64,000 nt of DNA from Sphingobacterium sp. UBA7855 (lineage in GTDB: Bacteria > Bacteroidota > Bacteroidia > Sphingobacteriales > Sphingobacteriaceae), in assembly GCA_002500745.1 (NCBI GenBank), contig DLST01000018.1, positions 503,836 through 567,835 of the forward strand, written 5' to 3'. Below are positions 26,960 to 36,465 of this stretch, piece after piece; the stretch's first letter is position 1; each line of letters starts with the position of its first letter. The notes below the pieces were generated by a model that saw only the letters and a program-made list of their open reading frames with translations, had not been told where the DNA came from and searched no databases. The position numbers and the translations under genes are program-made.

Positions 26960-28507
26960 ATGACGGGAAAAACAGTTTTATATTCTTTTTTTACTTTTTT
27001 TATTTGTTTCTTTTCGATTAGATCGTATTCTCAGCAGCTCCCTAAGCGGGAGTTTCGCGGTGTGTGGGTTGCAACGATAGGTAACATAGACTGGCCCTCC
27101 GTGAAGGCTGGCAATAATGTTGCAAAGCAAAAACAGGAATTTATTGATTTATTGGACCAACATCGTAGTGCGGGACTGAATGCGATTATTCTGCAAGTGC
27201 GTCCTGCGGCAGACGCCTTCTATGCAAAAGGCAGAGAGCTTTGGAGTAGATACTTAACCGGAAAACAGGGATTGGCACCTTCTCCATTTTATGATCCTTT
27301 GGAATTTGCAATCAATGAGGCACACAAGAGAGGAATGGAACTTCATGCCTGGTTCAATCCGTATCGTGCTTCAACTACGTTAAATCCCGCTCATTTTTCG
27401 GAAGACCATATTACCAAGCGTCACCCTGAATGGTTCTTCACTTATGCAGGCAAAAAACTTTTCAATCCCGGGATTCCCGAAGTACGTAAATATATTATTG
27501 ATGTGATTATGGATGTGGTAAAGAACTACGATGTAGACGGAATCCACTTCGATGACTATTTCTACCCCTATCCTGATAACAAAAATACGCCCGTACCGGA
27601 TCAGATTACTTTTGGTCAATATAATAATGGGATTGAAAAAATTGACGACTGGCGACGCAACAACGTCAACCTGTTGGTACGCGACCTTGGTGTTGCTATC
27701 AAAAAGGTAAAGCCCTATGTCAAATACGGTATCAGTCCTTGTGGTGTATGGGACAACAAAGAAAACAATAGTGCTGGCTCGGAGACCCGTGGGCTGAGTG
27801 CTTATCGGGAGTTATATGCTGATGGCGTCAAATGGATGCAGGAAGGTTGGATCGATTATATTAATCCGCAGATCTATTTTCCTTTCAAAAATCGAGCAGC
27901 GGCGTATGAGATCTTAGTTGACTGGTGGCAGAAACACACCTATGGCCGCCATTTTTATGTGGGCCATGGAGCTTACCGTGTTACCGAAAATAAGATCGGG
28001 TGGACAGACCGAAGCCAAATTCCGAGACAGGTACGCCACTTAAGGGAGGAACACAATGTGGAAGGAAGTATTTATTTTAGTTCCAAATCGCTTACTGATA
28101 ACCTTGCTGGGTTGCAGGACTCTATGCGGAATGACCTATACCGAAGCCCTGCTTTACCGCCTGCGATGCCTTGGCTAGACAGTATTCCACCGAATGCACC
28201 TTTTGGTCTTTTAGTGAAAAAATCGCCCAATGCTAGAATGAACACCCTATTTTGGCAAAAGCCAGATATGGCAAGCGATGGGGAGTCTGCCTATGGTTAT
28301 GTAATCTATCGATTCAACCTCGATGAAAAAGTCGGTATCCAGGATCCGGGAAAAATTATTTTTATCACCTTTGACGGAGATAAGCTTCAGTATACCGATG
28401 ACGACATCAAACCGCACCAACAGTATAAATATGTCGTGACGGCAATAGACCGAATGAAAAATGAAAGTAAGCCGTCTGATAGTAGGACAGCCATCGAAGA
28501 GAATTAA
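26960..28507 (+). CDS. Secreted glycoside hydrolase-like protein (GHL10/DUF187)
   Basis: 515 residues from the ATG at 26960; an in-frame TTG at 26939 is inside the promoter. After a signal peptide (YSFFTFFICFFSIRSYSQQ) comes the GHL10 domain: REFRGVWVATIGNIDWPS, NAIILQVRPAADAFY, LHAWFNPYRA, VDGIHFDDYFYPYP, YGISPCGVWDN, WIDYINPQIYFPF. The C-terminal 100 residues look like a fibronectin-like domain (YGYVIYRFNLDEKVG... YKYVVTAIDRM). Relatives include enzymes that act on peptidoglycan lacking some stem peptides; here the substrate is only inferred. It shares a terminator with the convergent GH3 gene. Confidence 0.9.
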   Translation: MTGKTVLYSFFTFFICFFSIRSYSQQLPKREFRGVWVATIGNIDWPSVKAGNNVAKQKQEFIDLLDQHRSAGLNAIILQVRPAADAFYAKGRELWSRYLTGKQGLAPSPFYDPLEFAINEAHKRGMELHAWFNPYRASTTLNPAHFSEDHITKRHPEWFFTYAGKKLFNPGIPEVRKYIIDVIMDVVKNYDVDGIHFDDYFYPYPDNKNTPVPDQITFGQYNNGIEKIDDWRRNNVNLLVRDLGVAIKKVKPYVKYGISPCGVWDNKENNSAGSETRGLSAYRELYADGVKWMQEGWIDYINPQIYFPFKNRAAAYEILVDWWQKHTYGRHFYVGHGAYRVTENKIGWTDRSQIPRQVRHLREEHNVEGSIYFSSKSLTDNLAGLQDSMRNDLYRSPALPPAMPWLDSIPPNAPFGLLVKKSPNARMNTLFWQKPDMASDGESAYGYVIYRFNLDEKVGIQDPGKIIFITFDGDKLQYTDDDIKPHQQYKYVVTAIDRMKNESKPSDSRTAIEEN

Positions 28508-28524
28508 ACCAACCCTTAAAAAAA

Positions 28525-28577
28525 CACCTCTTCCTAAATGGTTTTGCTTTGCAGGGAGACCATTTTGGGAAGAGGCG
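28525..28577. terminator. Bidirectional terminator between GH10-like and GH3 genes
   Basis: Stem CTCTTCCTAAATGGT (28528-28542) with ACCATTTTGGGAAGAG (28559-28574), one bulge, loop of 16 nt, T and A runs outside. It lies between convergent genes. Confidence 0.75.
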
Positions 28578-28601
28578 CTTTTGGGTGTGATGCTATAAAC
28601 T

Positions 28602-30308
28602 TTATTTTCCCTGCCCGTATTTAAATTTCTTATTAATTGTTACAGGGAGCTTGCCTTTCGGGATATTTTGCCCTAAAATCGTTTTTACTGCTGCTTTCTG
28701 CATGAATGCATCATTCTGATAGGCAAGCAAAATGGTCTTCGCCTTTTTTGAAGCTTCAAAACCATCTAATGCATAAGCGTTAGTGAATAAGGTCAAGATT
28801 GATTTTTTTGCAAATTTCTTCATCAACCCTTGCACATCTTTATTCAACACCATCGTTGGGCGCGGACGAAGTCTTGTATCGTGTACAGCGATAATAAACT
28901 GCTTATGCTTTTTAATTTCTTTTGTCAAACGCTTAATCTCATCTTTACTCATGCTATCGGTGATGAAATATTGTGTTTCATTGGTCAGCGCTGCTCCTAA
29001 TTCATTTTGAAAAGTTTGGTTGGCGGTGATTCCGATATTGATAATAGCGGTGGGTAAATCTTTCTTGAATGACTTTAATTTTTCTGTCGAATTCAATGCG
29101 GTTATTGCTGCATCTGAAAGTTCATCAATAAGCTGAACTGCCGAGGCACGGTGTAGATCACTATATAGATTCTGTAAAGCAGTTGCCTGGTATTTATCTA
29201 AACCAAGCCATAATTTAGCGGCGAGCACTCTTTTGACGCGCGCATCAATATCGGCCTGGGAAATACGTCCCGCTTCAATCGCTTTTATTATTAAATCGAT
29301 TGCGCGTTTGCTATTTTCCGACACTTCAAGTAAATCATGGCCTGCAATAATGGCCTGTACATCAGCTTCACCGTTTGGAAAAAATTTTTTCACACCTTTC
29401 ATGTCCATTGCATCTGTAACCGTTAGCCCTTTGAAGCCAAGTTCATTGCGTAAAAGATCGGTAACAACTTTCTTGGAAATAGAGGATGGCATATTAGGAG
29501 TGTCGTCCAAACTCGGAATATTCATGTGAGCCACCATAACAGCGGGAGCACCAGCCTTGATCAACTCTTTGAAAGGATACATTTCAAGGCTATCCAATCG
29601 CTTTTTATCAAAAGGAAGCTGCGGCAGATCGTAATGTGAATCCACGTCGGTATCACCATGGCCAGGGAAATGTTTGATGGAAGCCAATATTCCGCCATCC
29701 ACCATACCCTCCATATAAGCCTTTGCCTTTTGCGTCACATTATATTTATTATCACCAAAAGAACGGATACCTATTACTGGGTTTTTGGGGTTATTGTTGA
29801 TATCTACGTCGGGCGCAAAATTAAAATGCATCCCTATGCGATGGAAATCTAAGGCAACCTCACGTCCCATACGATAGATTAACTTATTATCCTGCACGGC
29901 GCCTAATGTCATTTGATAAGGGAAAGACAAGGTAGAATCCGGCATGCGCATACCCAAACCCCATTCGCCATCAAATGTCATCATCAAAGGAACCTTAGCT
30001 AGTGACTGATACCGATTAAACATGTCTACATGTCGTACTGGACCGCCCTGGAATACGACCAGCCCACCTAAATGCTCATCTTGTATCACCTGTGCGACGG
30101 AGTCAATATACTTTTGGCCCAGGTTGGTGTGTGCACGAACTAAAAATAACTGAGCAACTTTTTCTTTTGGTGTCAAAGTATTGAATACCGAATCTACCCA
30201 TTCATGCTGAGAGTTAATATAGGGCACAAAATCTTTTTTATCCTGAGCTTTCAAAAAAGGAATTGTGCCGACTAATGCCAATATTGCCAGACCGAATTTT
30301 TTGAACAT
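28602..30308 (-). CDS. Glycoside hydrolase family 3, beta-N-acetylhexosaminidase (NagZ-like)
   Basis: 568 residues with a signal peptide (GLAILALVGTIPFLKAQ). The family signature KHFPGHGDTDVDSHYDLP is present, with AIKHF-type context SIKHF; the barrel has DVTVTDAMDMKG-like VTDAMDMKGVKKFF, where the Asp is the expected nucleophile. NagZ enzymes remove GlcNAc from muropeptides. A second, Rossmann-like C-terminal domain (residues about 400-568) has no clear catalytic motif. It may act with the convergent GHL10 protein on cell-wall sugars, but that is inferred from the neighbourhood only. Confidence 0.92.
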   Translation of the reverse strand: MFKKFGLAILALVGTIPFLKAQDKKDFVPYINSQHEWVDSVFNTLTPKEKVAQLFLVRAHTNLGQKYIDSVAQVIQDEHLGGLVVFQGGPVRHVDMFNRYQSLAKVPLMMTFDGEWGLGMRMPDSTLSFPYQMTLGAVQDNKLIYRMGREVALDFHRIGMHFNFAPDVDINNNPKNPVIGIRSFGDNKYNVTQKAKAYMEGMVDGGILASIKHFPGHGDTDVDSHYDLPQLPFDKKRLDSLEMYPFKELIKAGAPAVMVAHMNIPSLDDTPNMPSSISKKVVTDLLRNELGFKGLTVTDAMDMKGVKKFFPNGEADVQAIIAGHDLLEVSENSKRAIDLIIKAIEAGRISQADIDARVKRVLAAKLWLGLDKYQATALQNLYSDLHRASAVQLIDELSDAAITALNSTEKLKSFKKDLPTAIINIGITANQTFQNELGAALTNETQYFITDSMSKDEIKRLTKEIKKHKQFIIAVHDTRLRPRPTMVLNKDVQGLMKKFAKKSILTLFTNAYALDGFEASKKAKTILLAYQNDAFMQKAAVKTILGQNIPKGKLPVTINKKFKYGQGK

Positions 30309-30573
30309 AAATTAGTTTGTATAATGTATTTAAAAATACTAAGAACGCTATTATTTTGGAGAATAAGAAATTGTTTCTGCAACATTTTTATATAAAAACG
30401 CATAAAACGGCATTTTCATAAGATCATTAGCTGTAAAAGAGTTTCCACAAGATTTGGAGGGGAAGCAAAGGTACTGACGCGACGAATTAAGGAAATAAAA
30501 TGCGAGGCGACAATTGAATCCCACGATCAACAAAACAGTTTTTTGGCAAAAGCCAATCATTGAATTTTATATG

Positions 30574-31116
30574 CTAAATCAGATTATACTTTTTCTCTAA
30601 AAACAGGGTCAGTTCCATGGTATTCTCCAATTCTCCGATAGCTTCTTTTTTCCATAAGGTATCTATGATCAGCAATAAGAACTCAGTTTCAAACTCAGGA
30701 CTTTCATAACCTAATTCTTTAAAAGCACGATGAATAATGGGCTGGACCGGTTTCATAAACTGTTCATGCTGCTGTTTTGAAAATGGATGATGAGACAAAC
30801 GCTCCTGCAATCGCCAAAATATGGGTTCTGCACTCACCAGCTTACCTGGAAGATTGATCATTGTGCGCAGAAATTCTTTTGGTTCACGATAGGTCATCAT
30901 GCCGCGGTGGTGGGTAAGCACTTTGCGATATCCTGATTTAATCAAATAAACCAGCAACGCATCTTTGTTTCCAAAATGTTTAAAGATCAAGGCTTCAGAA
31001 ACTCCAGCATTTTGGGCAATCGTTTTGGTAGAGGTATTCGTATAGCCTTGATCTGAGAAAAGCAGCAATGCTTCTTTCATAATACGCTCTTTTCTACTCA
31101 AAACACTTTCTTTCAT
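30574..31116 (-). CDS. TetR/AcrR-family transcription regulator
   Basis: 180 residues. The N-terminal HTH is typical: RKERIMKEALLLFSDQGYTN, TSTKTIAQNAGVSEALIFKHF. The C-terminal ligand domain is helical and diverse. The nearest genes are the GH3 enzyme on the same strand, 265 bp downstream, and the divergent outer-membrane barrel at 31334, 217 bp away, which is the likelier target. No clear inverted repeat was seen between them. Confidence 0.9.
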   Translation of the reverse strand: MKESVLSRKERIMKEALLLFSDQGYTNTSTKTIAQNAGVSEALIFKHFGNKDALLVYLIKSGYRKVLTHHRGMMTYREPKEFLRTMINLPGKLVSAEPIFWRLQERLSHHPFSKQQHEQFMKPVQPIIHRAFKELGYESPEFETEFLLLIIDTLWKKEAIGELENTMELTLFLEKKYNLI

Positions 31117-31268
31117 CTTTTATTCCTTTTATCAAAACCATATAACACTACATCTGCTATACGGTTTTGTTTACCTGACTTTTAATTCCACTGCAAATAT
31201 ATCTAATCTTTCCATTCCCTTGGGGGTATTGTAACCAAAATGATAATAATTCGTAACAAATAGTACCC

Positions 31269-31276
31269 TATTTTTG
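31269..31276 (+). promoter_or_regulatory. Promoter -7 box of the outer-membrane barrel gene
   Basis: TATTTTTG matches TAnnTTTG, 57 nt before the ATG at 31334. No good -33 TTG is seen at the right distance. Confidence 0.4.
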
Positions 31277-31333
31277 GCAAATCAATTTATGTAACCATTA
31301 ACCGAATATTAAAACACATTCGCTGCTCAATCA

Positions 31334-34075
31334 ATGAAGATCAACTTGTGGACTATCTCGCTCCTAGCGATCAGTATGTTGTTATTGGGAAAAAATGTCT
31401 TAGCCCAGCACTATATTATGGGCACGCTGCTGGATGATAGAACATCACGCCCTATCCAAGCTGCAAGTATCACGTTCATCGCGGTGAAAGATTCAATTAA
31501 ATTTCAGGTTCCTACAGATATTTTAGGGAAGTTTAGCAGCAGCAAACTTTCCGACGGCGACTATTTGGTTACAGCACAAGCGATGGGCTATACGACAGAC
31601 CTTCGGCGCGTTAAGCTGCTTGGTAAAACCGTTGACCTTACGTTTAAACTCAGTAGCACTGAAATTGTATTGGATGAAATCAGTATCGCCGCGAGCAGTA
31701 TACAGGTTAAAGGAGATACGCTCGAATTTGATACGAAGAAATATGTTACACAAGATTTTGCAGATGCCGACGAATTGATCAAACAGATTCCTGGGGTTGA
31801 AATTGATGACGATGGCAATGTTAAAGCTCAGGGTGAGTCCGTCAATAAGATTATTATTGATGGTCGGGAGTTTTTCAGCACAGATCCTAAAGTGGCGTTG
31901 AAAAATCTTCCTGCCGATGTTATTGCTAAGATCCAAATTATCGATGATAAAACAGAACAAGCGAAATTTAGTGGTTTTGATGATGGAAAACGGATGAAAG
32001 TGATCAATATTGTCACCAAACCCGATAAAAGAAAATCCTATTTCGGTAAGCTCTCTGGGGGGGCAGGTCCTGACCGAAAATATGTCATCAATACACAGGT
32101 AACCAAAATGAATCCTAAACGGCAATATTCAATTGACATTAATACCAACAATGTCAATCAGCCCAATGGTTTTGCCCCTCGCGGAAACACAAGGGGCCGC
32201 ACCGGACAGGGAGTGACCACACGTTTCAATGCGGGGTTTAATTATTTGGACCGTTTTTTTGATGACCGGATGGACTTCAATGCAAATTACACCTACAACT
32301 ATACCGACAACAATGTACTCAGCCAAAGCAAAACAGAATATACTGCAGGCAACCGGGCCAACCAAATCAACAACCAGAATCAATTTAACAATACTTACAG
32401 CAACAGCCATGCGCTGTCGGTCCGCGCGAACTGGAAGATAGATTCTATTCAAAAGCTGGACTTTCAACCTAATTTCTCCTATCAGAATAATGACAGGAAC
32501 AGTAGCTCCACGGGCAATACCTTATTAAATCTTGCCGAGATGCTAAATAGTTCTGACCGCAGGAATAAGAGTTTTGTAGAAAATTTCAACTGGGGCGGAG
32601 ACCTCACGTATATGCGAAGACTTAACAAACCCGGTCGCACGATCAGTTTTAATATCAATGGCTCGTTTAGCAGCAATAAAAGCCATGCTGAAAATTTCGC
32701 GCTAAACTCGTATTATAAAGATGGGCTATTCAGCCGGGTCGATACGGTCAACAATAGAAATTATTCCCTTGGTGACAATAATGGTTTTCGTTCCAAAATT
32801 GCCTATACAGAAATCTTAGGTAAATATTCCCGAGTGCAGGGGAATTATACTTTTCGGAATACTGCACGTTATTCGGACCGGAAGACCTATGAATTCCTAG
32901 CTGAAACAGGTCAGCTCGGGGAATTAAAAAACCGTCTTTCCAATGAATTTCGAAATGATTTTGTCTACCATAGCGGTGGTGTCTCCTACTTATTTAGCAA
33001 AAAAGACAGCATAAGGTTTCAGATTGGCTTAGATTATCAGACTGCAGCGCAAGTCAATGACAAATTATTCCCCAATACGCTGACAACAAAAAGTCACTTT
33101 ACCAGTCTGCTGCCTAATCTGAACTTCCAGTATAATTTCAATAAGGACACACGGGTTGAGTTTCGGTATAATACAAAGACAAACACACCTTCAATCGAGC
33201 AATTGCAGGATTTTATAGACAATCAAAACCCACTTCGTATCAGCTCCGGAAACCCAAATCTCAAACAGGAGTATGACCATAACCTTGTTTTGCAATTCAG
33301 ATCAATCAATAAGGGCACGGGGAAAAGCTTCACCTCTGATTTTACAGCAGATTTTATTCAACATAAAATCTCCAACACCATTTTCACCACAGATTCGGCA
33401 TTCACAATTGCGGAGGACGTCGTATTGGGACCAGGAGGACAGTATATCAGGCCAGAAAACTTCGATGGAGTTTATAACCTGAAATGGCAGAACAGTCTTG
33501 GGTATCGCTTTGAACCGTTGAAGCTCAACTTAAACCTGAACAACAATATGTATTTCAACCAGAATTACACTTTGTTAAATCTCGAAAAGGTCAACGCGCA
33601 AACATATGGAATGGGTCAACGCGTTGGCGTCAATACAGCATTCAGTAAAGACGTTATCATTGGATTGGATTACAATGGAAATATAGCATTTTCCAAGAAC
33701 TCAGCGACCGAGAAGTCCAATTATTCAGTCTATAAGCATACCATCGGTAATTCTATCGCTTTAACCCTGTTAAAAACCTGGACGCTCAATTCAACGTTCA
33801 ACTACCTCTACAATGGTAGTATCCTGAATTCACCGAGTACAAAAAGTTTGCTATGGAACGTTTCTGTGGGCAAAAAACTATTTAAGCGCAGGAACGCTGA
33901 AATCAATCTTACGGTATTTGATCTATTTAATGACAATAAAAATATCAATCAGCAGGTCAACGATCTTTGGATACGCGTTTCGGAGTCCAATGCCATAACG
34001 CGCTACGCGGTATTAAGTTTTACCTACCATATTCGGGGACTTGGCGGAAAAGGAGAGATGAAAACTCGTCGTTAG
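31334..34075 (+). CDS. Outer-membrane beta-barrel protein with carboxypeptidase-regulatory-like domain
   Basis: 913 residues. After a signal peptide (ISLLAISMLLLGKNVLAQ) comes a CarboxypepD_reg-like domain (IMGTLLDDRTSRPIQAASIT), then a plug-like domain (DADELIKQIPGVEIDDDGNV; IIIDGREFFSTDPKVALKNL) and a long barrel rich in NxN and Y/F strands. It belongs to the outer membrane beta-barrel family of Bacteroidota related to TonB receptors, but no TonB box is visible at the mature N-terminus, so its transport role is open. Its end, RYAVLSFTYHIRGLGG, is followed by a basic tail KGEMKTRR rather than a terminal aromatic. Confidence 0.88.
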   Translation: MKINLWTISLLAISMLLLGKNVLAQHYIMGTLLDDRTSRPIQAASITFIAVKDSIKFQVPTDILGKFSSSKLSDGDYLVTAQAMGYTTDLRRVKLLGKTVDLTFKLSSTEIVLDEISIAASSIQVKGDTLEFDTKKYVTQDFADADELIKQIPGVEIDDDGNVKAQGESVNKIIIDGREFFSTDPKVALKNLPADVIAKIQIIDDKTEQAKFSGFDDGKRMKVINIVTKPDKRKSYFGKLSGGAGPDRKYVINTQVTKMNPKRQYSIDINTNNVNQPNGFAPRGNTRGRTGQGVTTRFNAGFNYLDRFFDDRMDFNANYTYNYTDNNVLSQSKTEYTAGNRANQINNQNQFNNTYSNSHALSVRANWKIDSIQKLDFQPNFSYQNNDRNSSSTGNTLLNLAEMLNSSDRRNKSFVENFNWGGDLTYMRRLNKPGRTISFNINGSFSSNKSHAENFALNSYYKDGLFSRVDTVNNRNYSLGDNNGFRSKIAYTEILGKYSRVQGNYTFRNTARYSDRKTYEFLAETGQLGELKNRLSNEFRNDFVYHSGGVSYLFSKKDSIRFQIGLDYQTAAQVNDKLFPNTLTTKSHFTSLLPNLNFQYNFNKDTRVEFRYNTKTNTPSIEQLQDFIDNQNPLRISSGNPNLKQEYDHNLVLQFRSINKGTGKSFTSDFTADFIQHKISNTIFTTDSAFTIAEDVVLGPGGQYIRPENFDGVYNLKWQNSLGYRFEPLKLNLNLNNNMYFNQNYTLLNLEKVNAQTYGMGQRVGVNTAFSKDVIIGLDYNGNIAFSKNSATEKSNYSVYKHTIGNSIALTLLKTWTLNSTFNYLYNGSILNSPSTKSLLWNVSVGKKLFKRRNAEINLTVFDLFNDNKNINQQVNDLWIRVSESNAITRYAVLSFTYHIRGLGGKGEMKTRR

Positions 34076-34115
34076 CGTAAATGCCTATTAGATCAATCCA
34101 CGTGGAACACATCAG

Positions 34116-34790
34116 TCAATCGACGGTAAGCATATACCCCACTCCTCTGACATTGGTAATCTTGATCCGTTCATCCTGACTGAGGTATTTGCGTATGCGA
34201 CTGATAAACACGTCTAAACTCCGCCCCGTAAAATACTTATCATGGCTCCAATAAGCCCGCATAATATCCTCCCGTGGAATGACTTTATCTTTATGCTCGT
34301 ATAGCTTTCGCAGCAGTTCACTTTCGCGGAAAGATAGCTTGAGTACCTCACCCTGATAAGTTAACTGATGCTTTAGGCTATCTAGGCTATAGTCTCCGAT
34401 CATAAGTTTCTGACCGAATAGCATCTTTGGGCTATTTTTTAATAGGGATTCTATGCGTACGACAAGTTCTTCGATTTTAAATGGCTTTTTGACATAATCA
34501 TCTCCTCCCAAACGAAATCCCCTTACCACATCCTCTGTCTGTACTTTGGCCGTCAGGAATATAATGGGCACCTGGGTATCAGATTCTCTTATCTTTGTCG
34601 CCAGTGTAAAGCCATCCATGACGGGCATCATGACATCTACAACCAAAATATCTGGTCTTACTTCTATAAACGCTTCCAAGGCCTCGTGCCCATTACAACA
34701 ATGGGTGACATGGAAACCATTGGCTTCTAGGCTATCGGCAACGATCATTCCGAGGCTCGGCTCATCCTCTACATATAAAATTTCAATCAT
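34116..34790 (-). CDS. OmpR-family response regulator
   Basis: 224 residues: a receiver domain with acidic pocket EDE (residues 8-10) and phosphoacceptor D52 in LVVDVMMPVMDG, then an OmpR winged helix (SFRESELLRKLYEHKDKVI, SLDVFISRIRKYL). It is 122 bp after the histidine kinase gene on the same strand, so the two form a two-component system. The output genes are unknown; the convergent barrel gene upstream on the other strand is one candidate. Confidence 0.94.
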   Translation of the reverse strand: MIEILYVEDEPSLGMIVADSLEANGFHVTHCCNGHEALEAFIEVRPDILVVDVMMPVMDGFTLATKIRESDTQVPIIFLTAKVQTEDVVRGFRLGGDDYVKKPFKIEELVVRIESLLKNSPKMLFGQKLMIGDYSLDSLKHQLTYQGEVLKLSFRESELLRKLYEHKDKVIPREDIMRAYWSHDKYFTGRSLDVFISRIRKYLSQDERIKITNVRGVGYMLTVD

Positions 34791-34912
34791 AGCGTAAATG
34801 ATTCAATCAAAATAAATTTTGGTTCTCTTTCAAAAACTCATTTAGTGCGATCGACCTGAAAACAGCCAATTAAATAATGGCATTTGCTTTCAGACCTATA
34901 TATCACTACGTA

Positions 34913-36346
34913 TTAATGAGGTAAAAGAATACGAAAGGTACTTCCTTTGCTAAGCTCACTGTCGACAGTAATTTTCCCATCGTGTCTTTTGACCACCTGC
35001 TTGACATAGGCAAGTCCCAAACCAAATCCCTTTACATCGTGTAGATTACCGGACGGGACCCGAAAAAACATATCAAAAATCTGATTATGGTATTCGGAAG
35101 AAATCCCTTTGCCATTATCGGTAATACGAATATGGATATTTTCCTTCATTTCCTTCACTTCCATCTCAATATAAACTTCTTGTCCAGCATATTTTATCGC
35201 ATTTTCAAGCAAATTATTAACCACATTTTTTAAATGGGCTTCATCGCCATTGATCATGATCTTATCCGGTATCACAATAAGGTTAAAATCAACATTTTTA
35301 GCTTTATTCAGCTGGGCAACTTCAATAGCTCCTTTCACCATAGCGACAAGATCGAAATCCGAACGCTGTAGAACAATCCCTCTGTTGGCATCAATATCCA
35401 TCTGAAGCACCTTTTCGATCATATTGGACAGATGTTCAAGCTCTCTTTTGGAGATATTCAGATACCGGTTCATCTTTTCCTTGTCATCCTTTACACCATA
35501 CATTTGTATAGCTTCTATGGCTGCCATAACGGTAGATACTGGTGTTTTAAGCTCATGTGTCATGTTATCGACAAAATTCTTACGGAGTTCGGCCATCTTA
35601 TTTTGGGTAAGAATGGTTTTCATTAAATAGAAGAATGTGCCCAGCAGCAGCCCTATCAATAGCAACGAGATGAGTAGCTGCCAGCTCAAGCTATACAACA
35701 GATACTTCCAATCCTCCTGAAATTTGATAACAAGAAATTCATTTTTAAGCGGATTGACCATCATCGGTCTCGTCCAAGCGAGATTTGCTTCACGGTACTT
35801 GCGGCGCACGTCTTTGATTTGATCATGAGGAATCGTAACAATAGCCATTTCAAATGGCACTGATATGCTCTTATTGTTTAAAGATTCTTTGAATTTTGTT
35901 TCGATCAAATCGAGATTGGCTGTATTCATATCAAAGTCACGGAACAAAAAGGGCGGAATAATTGCGCCCTGTCCTTCGCGATCTTTAGGAAATATTTTTT
36001 CTCGCCTATTGTGGCTCTCACGATCAAAACGCTCGTTTTTAGGCCTTTCGGTATTTACTCGTTGTAAAGCCTTATCAAGCTCTGAAGCGGGTAATAATCC
36101 CGAAAGCTCTTGTTTTACATCCTGGAGCAAGCGGTTCCGATCAGCCTCGGGGCCATCTAACTGCCGATCTCCATTGCGTGCTTGGTACGCCTCCTGAACA
36201 GCGTTGAAGAGTGAACGCTCAGCAGTGGATAGGAATAGATCCCGACGATTGGTATAACTTCCATAGAGCCAAATCCCCAAAACTACAGTAATTCCTGACC
36301 CGATTAAAACGATCAAACTGATCAGTAATTTAAATCTTCTACCCAT
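34913..36346 (-). CDS. Sensor histidine kinase
   Basis: 477 residues. Two membrane helices (LISLIVLIGSGITVVLGIWL; WQLLISLLLIGLLLGTFFYL) enclose a periplasmic domain of about 190 residues. The HisKA box is DNMTHELKTPVSTV with phosphoacceptor H264; the ATPase part has N-box NNLLENAIKYAG, G1 ITDNGKGIS and GFGLGLAYVKQVV. No HAMP domain separates helix two and the HisKA box; the linker is short. The periplasmic domain is charged and not recognised, so the signal is unknown. Confidence 0.94.
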   Translation of the reverse strand: MGRRFKLLISLIVLIGSGITVVLGIWLYGSYTNRRDLFLSTAERSLFNAVQEAYQARNGDRQLDGPEADRNRLLQDVKQELSGLLPASELDKALQRVNTERPKNERFDRESHNRREKIFPKDREGQGAIIPPFLFRDFDMNTANLDLIETKFKESLNNKSISVPFEMAIVTIPHDQIKDVRRKYREANLAWTRPMMVNPLKNEFLVIKFQEDWKYLLYSLSWQLLISLLLIGLLLGTFFYLMKTILTQNKMAELRKNFVDNMTHELKTPVSTVMAAIEAIQMYGVKDDKEKMNRYLNISKRELEHLSNMIEKVLQMDIDANRGIVLQRSDFDLVAMVKGAIEVAQLNKAKNVDFNLIVIPDKIMINGDEAHLKNVVNNLLENAIKYAGQEVYIEMEVKEMKENIHIRITDNGKGISSEYHNQIFDMFFRVPSGNLHDVKGFGLGLAYVKQVVKRHDGKITVDSELSKGSTFRILLPH

Positions 36347-36439
36347 AACTAAAACAAATTTAAATTACTAGATTTGCAATCGCTGTGGTAATTAACCATA
36401 TTTAACAAAATATAACACTGATTAACAGTTGTCATTGAT

Positions 36440-36447
36440 TACTTTTG
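36440..36447 (+). promoter_or_regulatory. Promoter -7 box of the DUF4270/Kelch operon
   Basis: TACTTTTG, a perfect TAnnTTTG box, 18 nt before the ATG at 36466. It overlaps an upstream in-frame ATG at 36445, which is therefore not the start. Confidence 0.6.
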
Positions 36448-36465
36448 CACTATTCAAAAATTAAT

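Noticed and set aside
30351..30560. A 69-codon minus-strand frame and a TACCTTTG box (30466-30473) upstream of the GH3 gene.
   Set aside because: The frame has no domain or coupling and the box lies inside it; the two cannot both be real. The box could be the GH3 promoter but lacks a -33 element.
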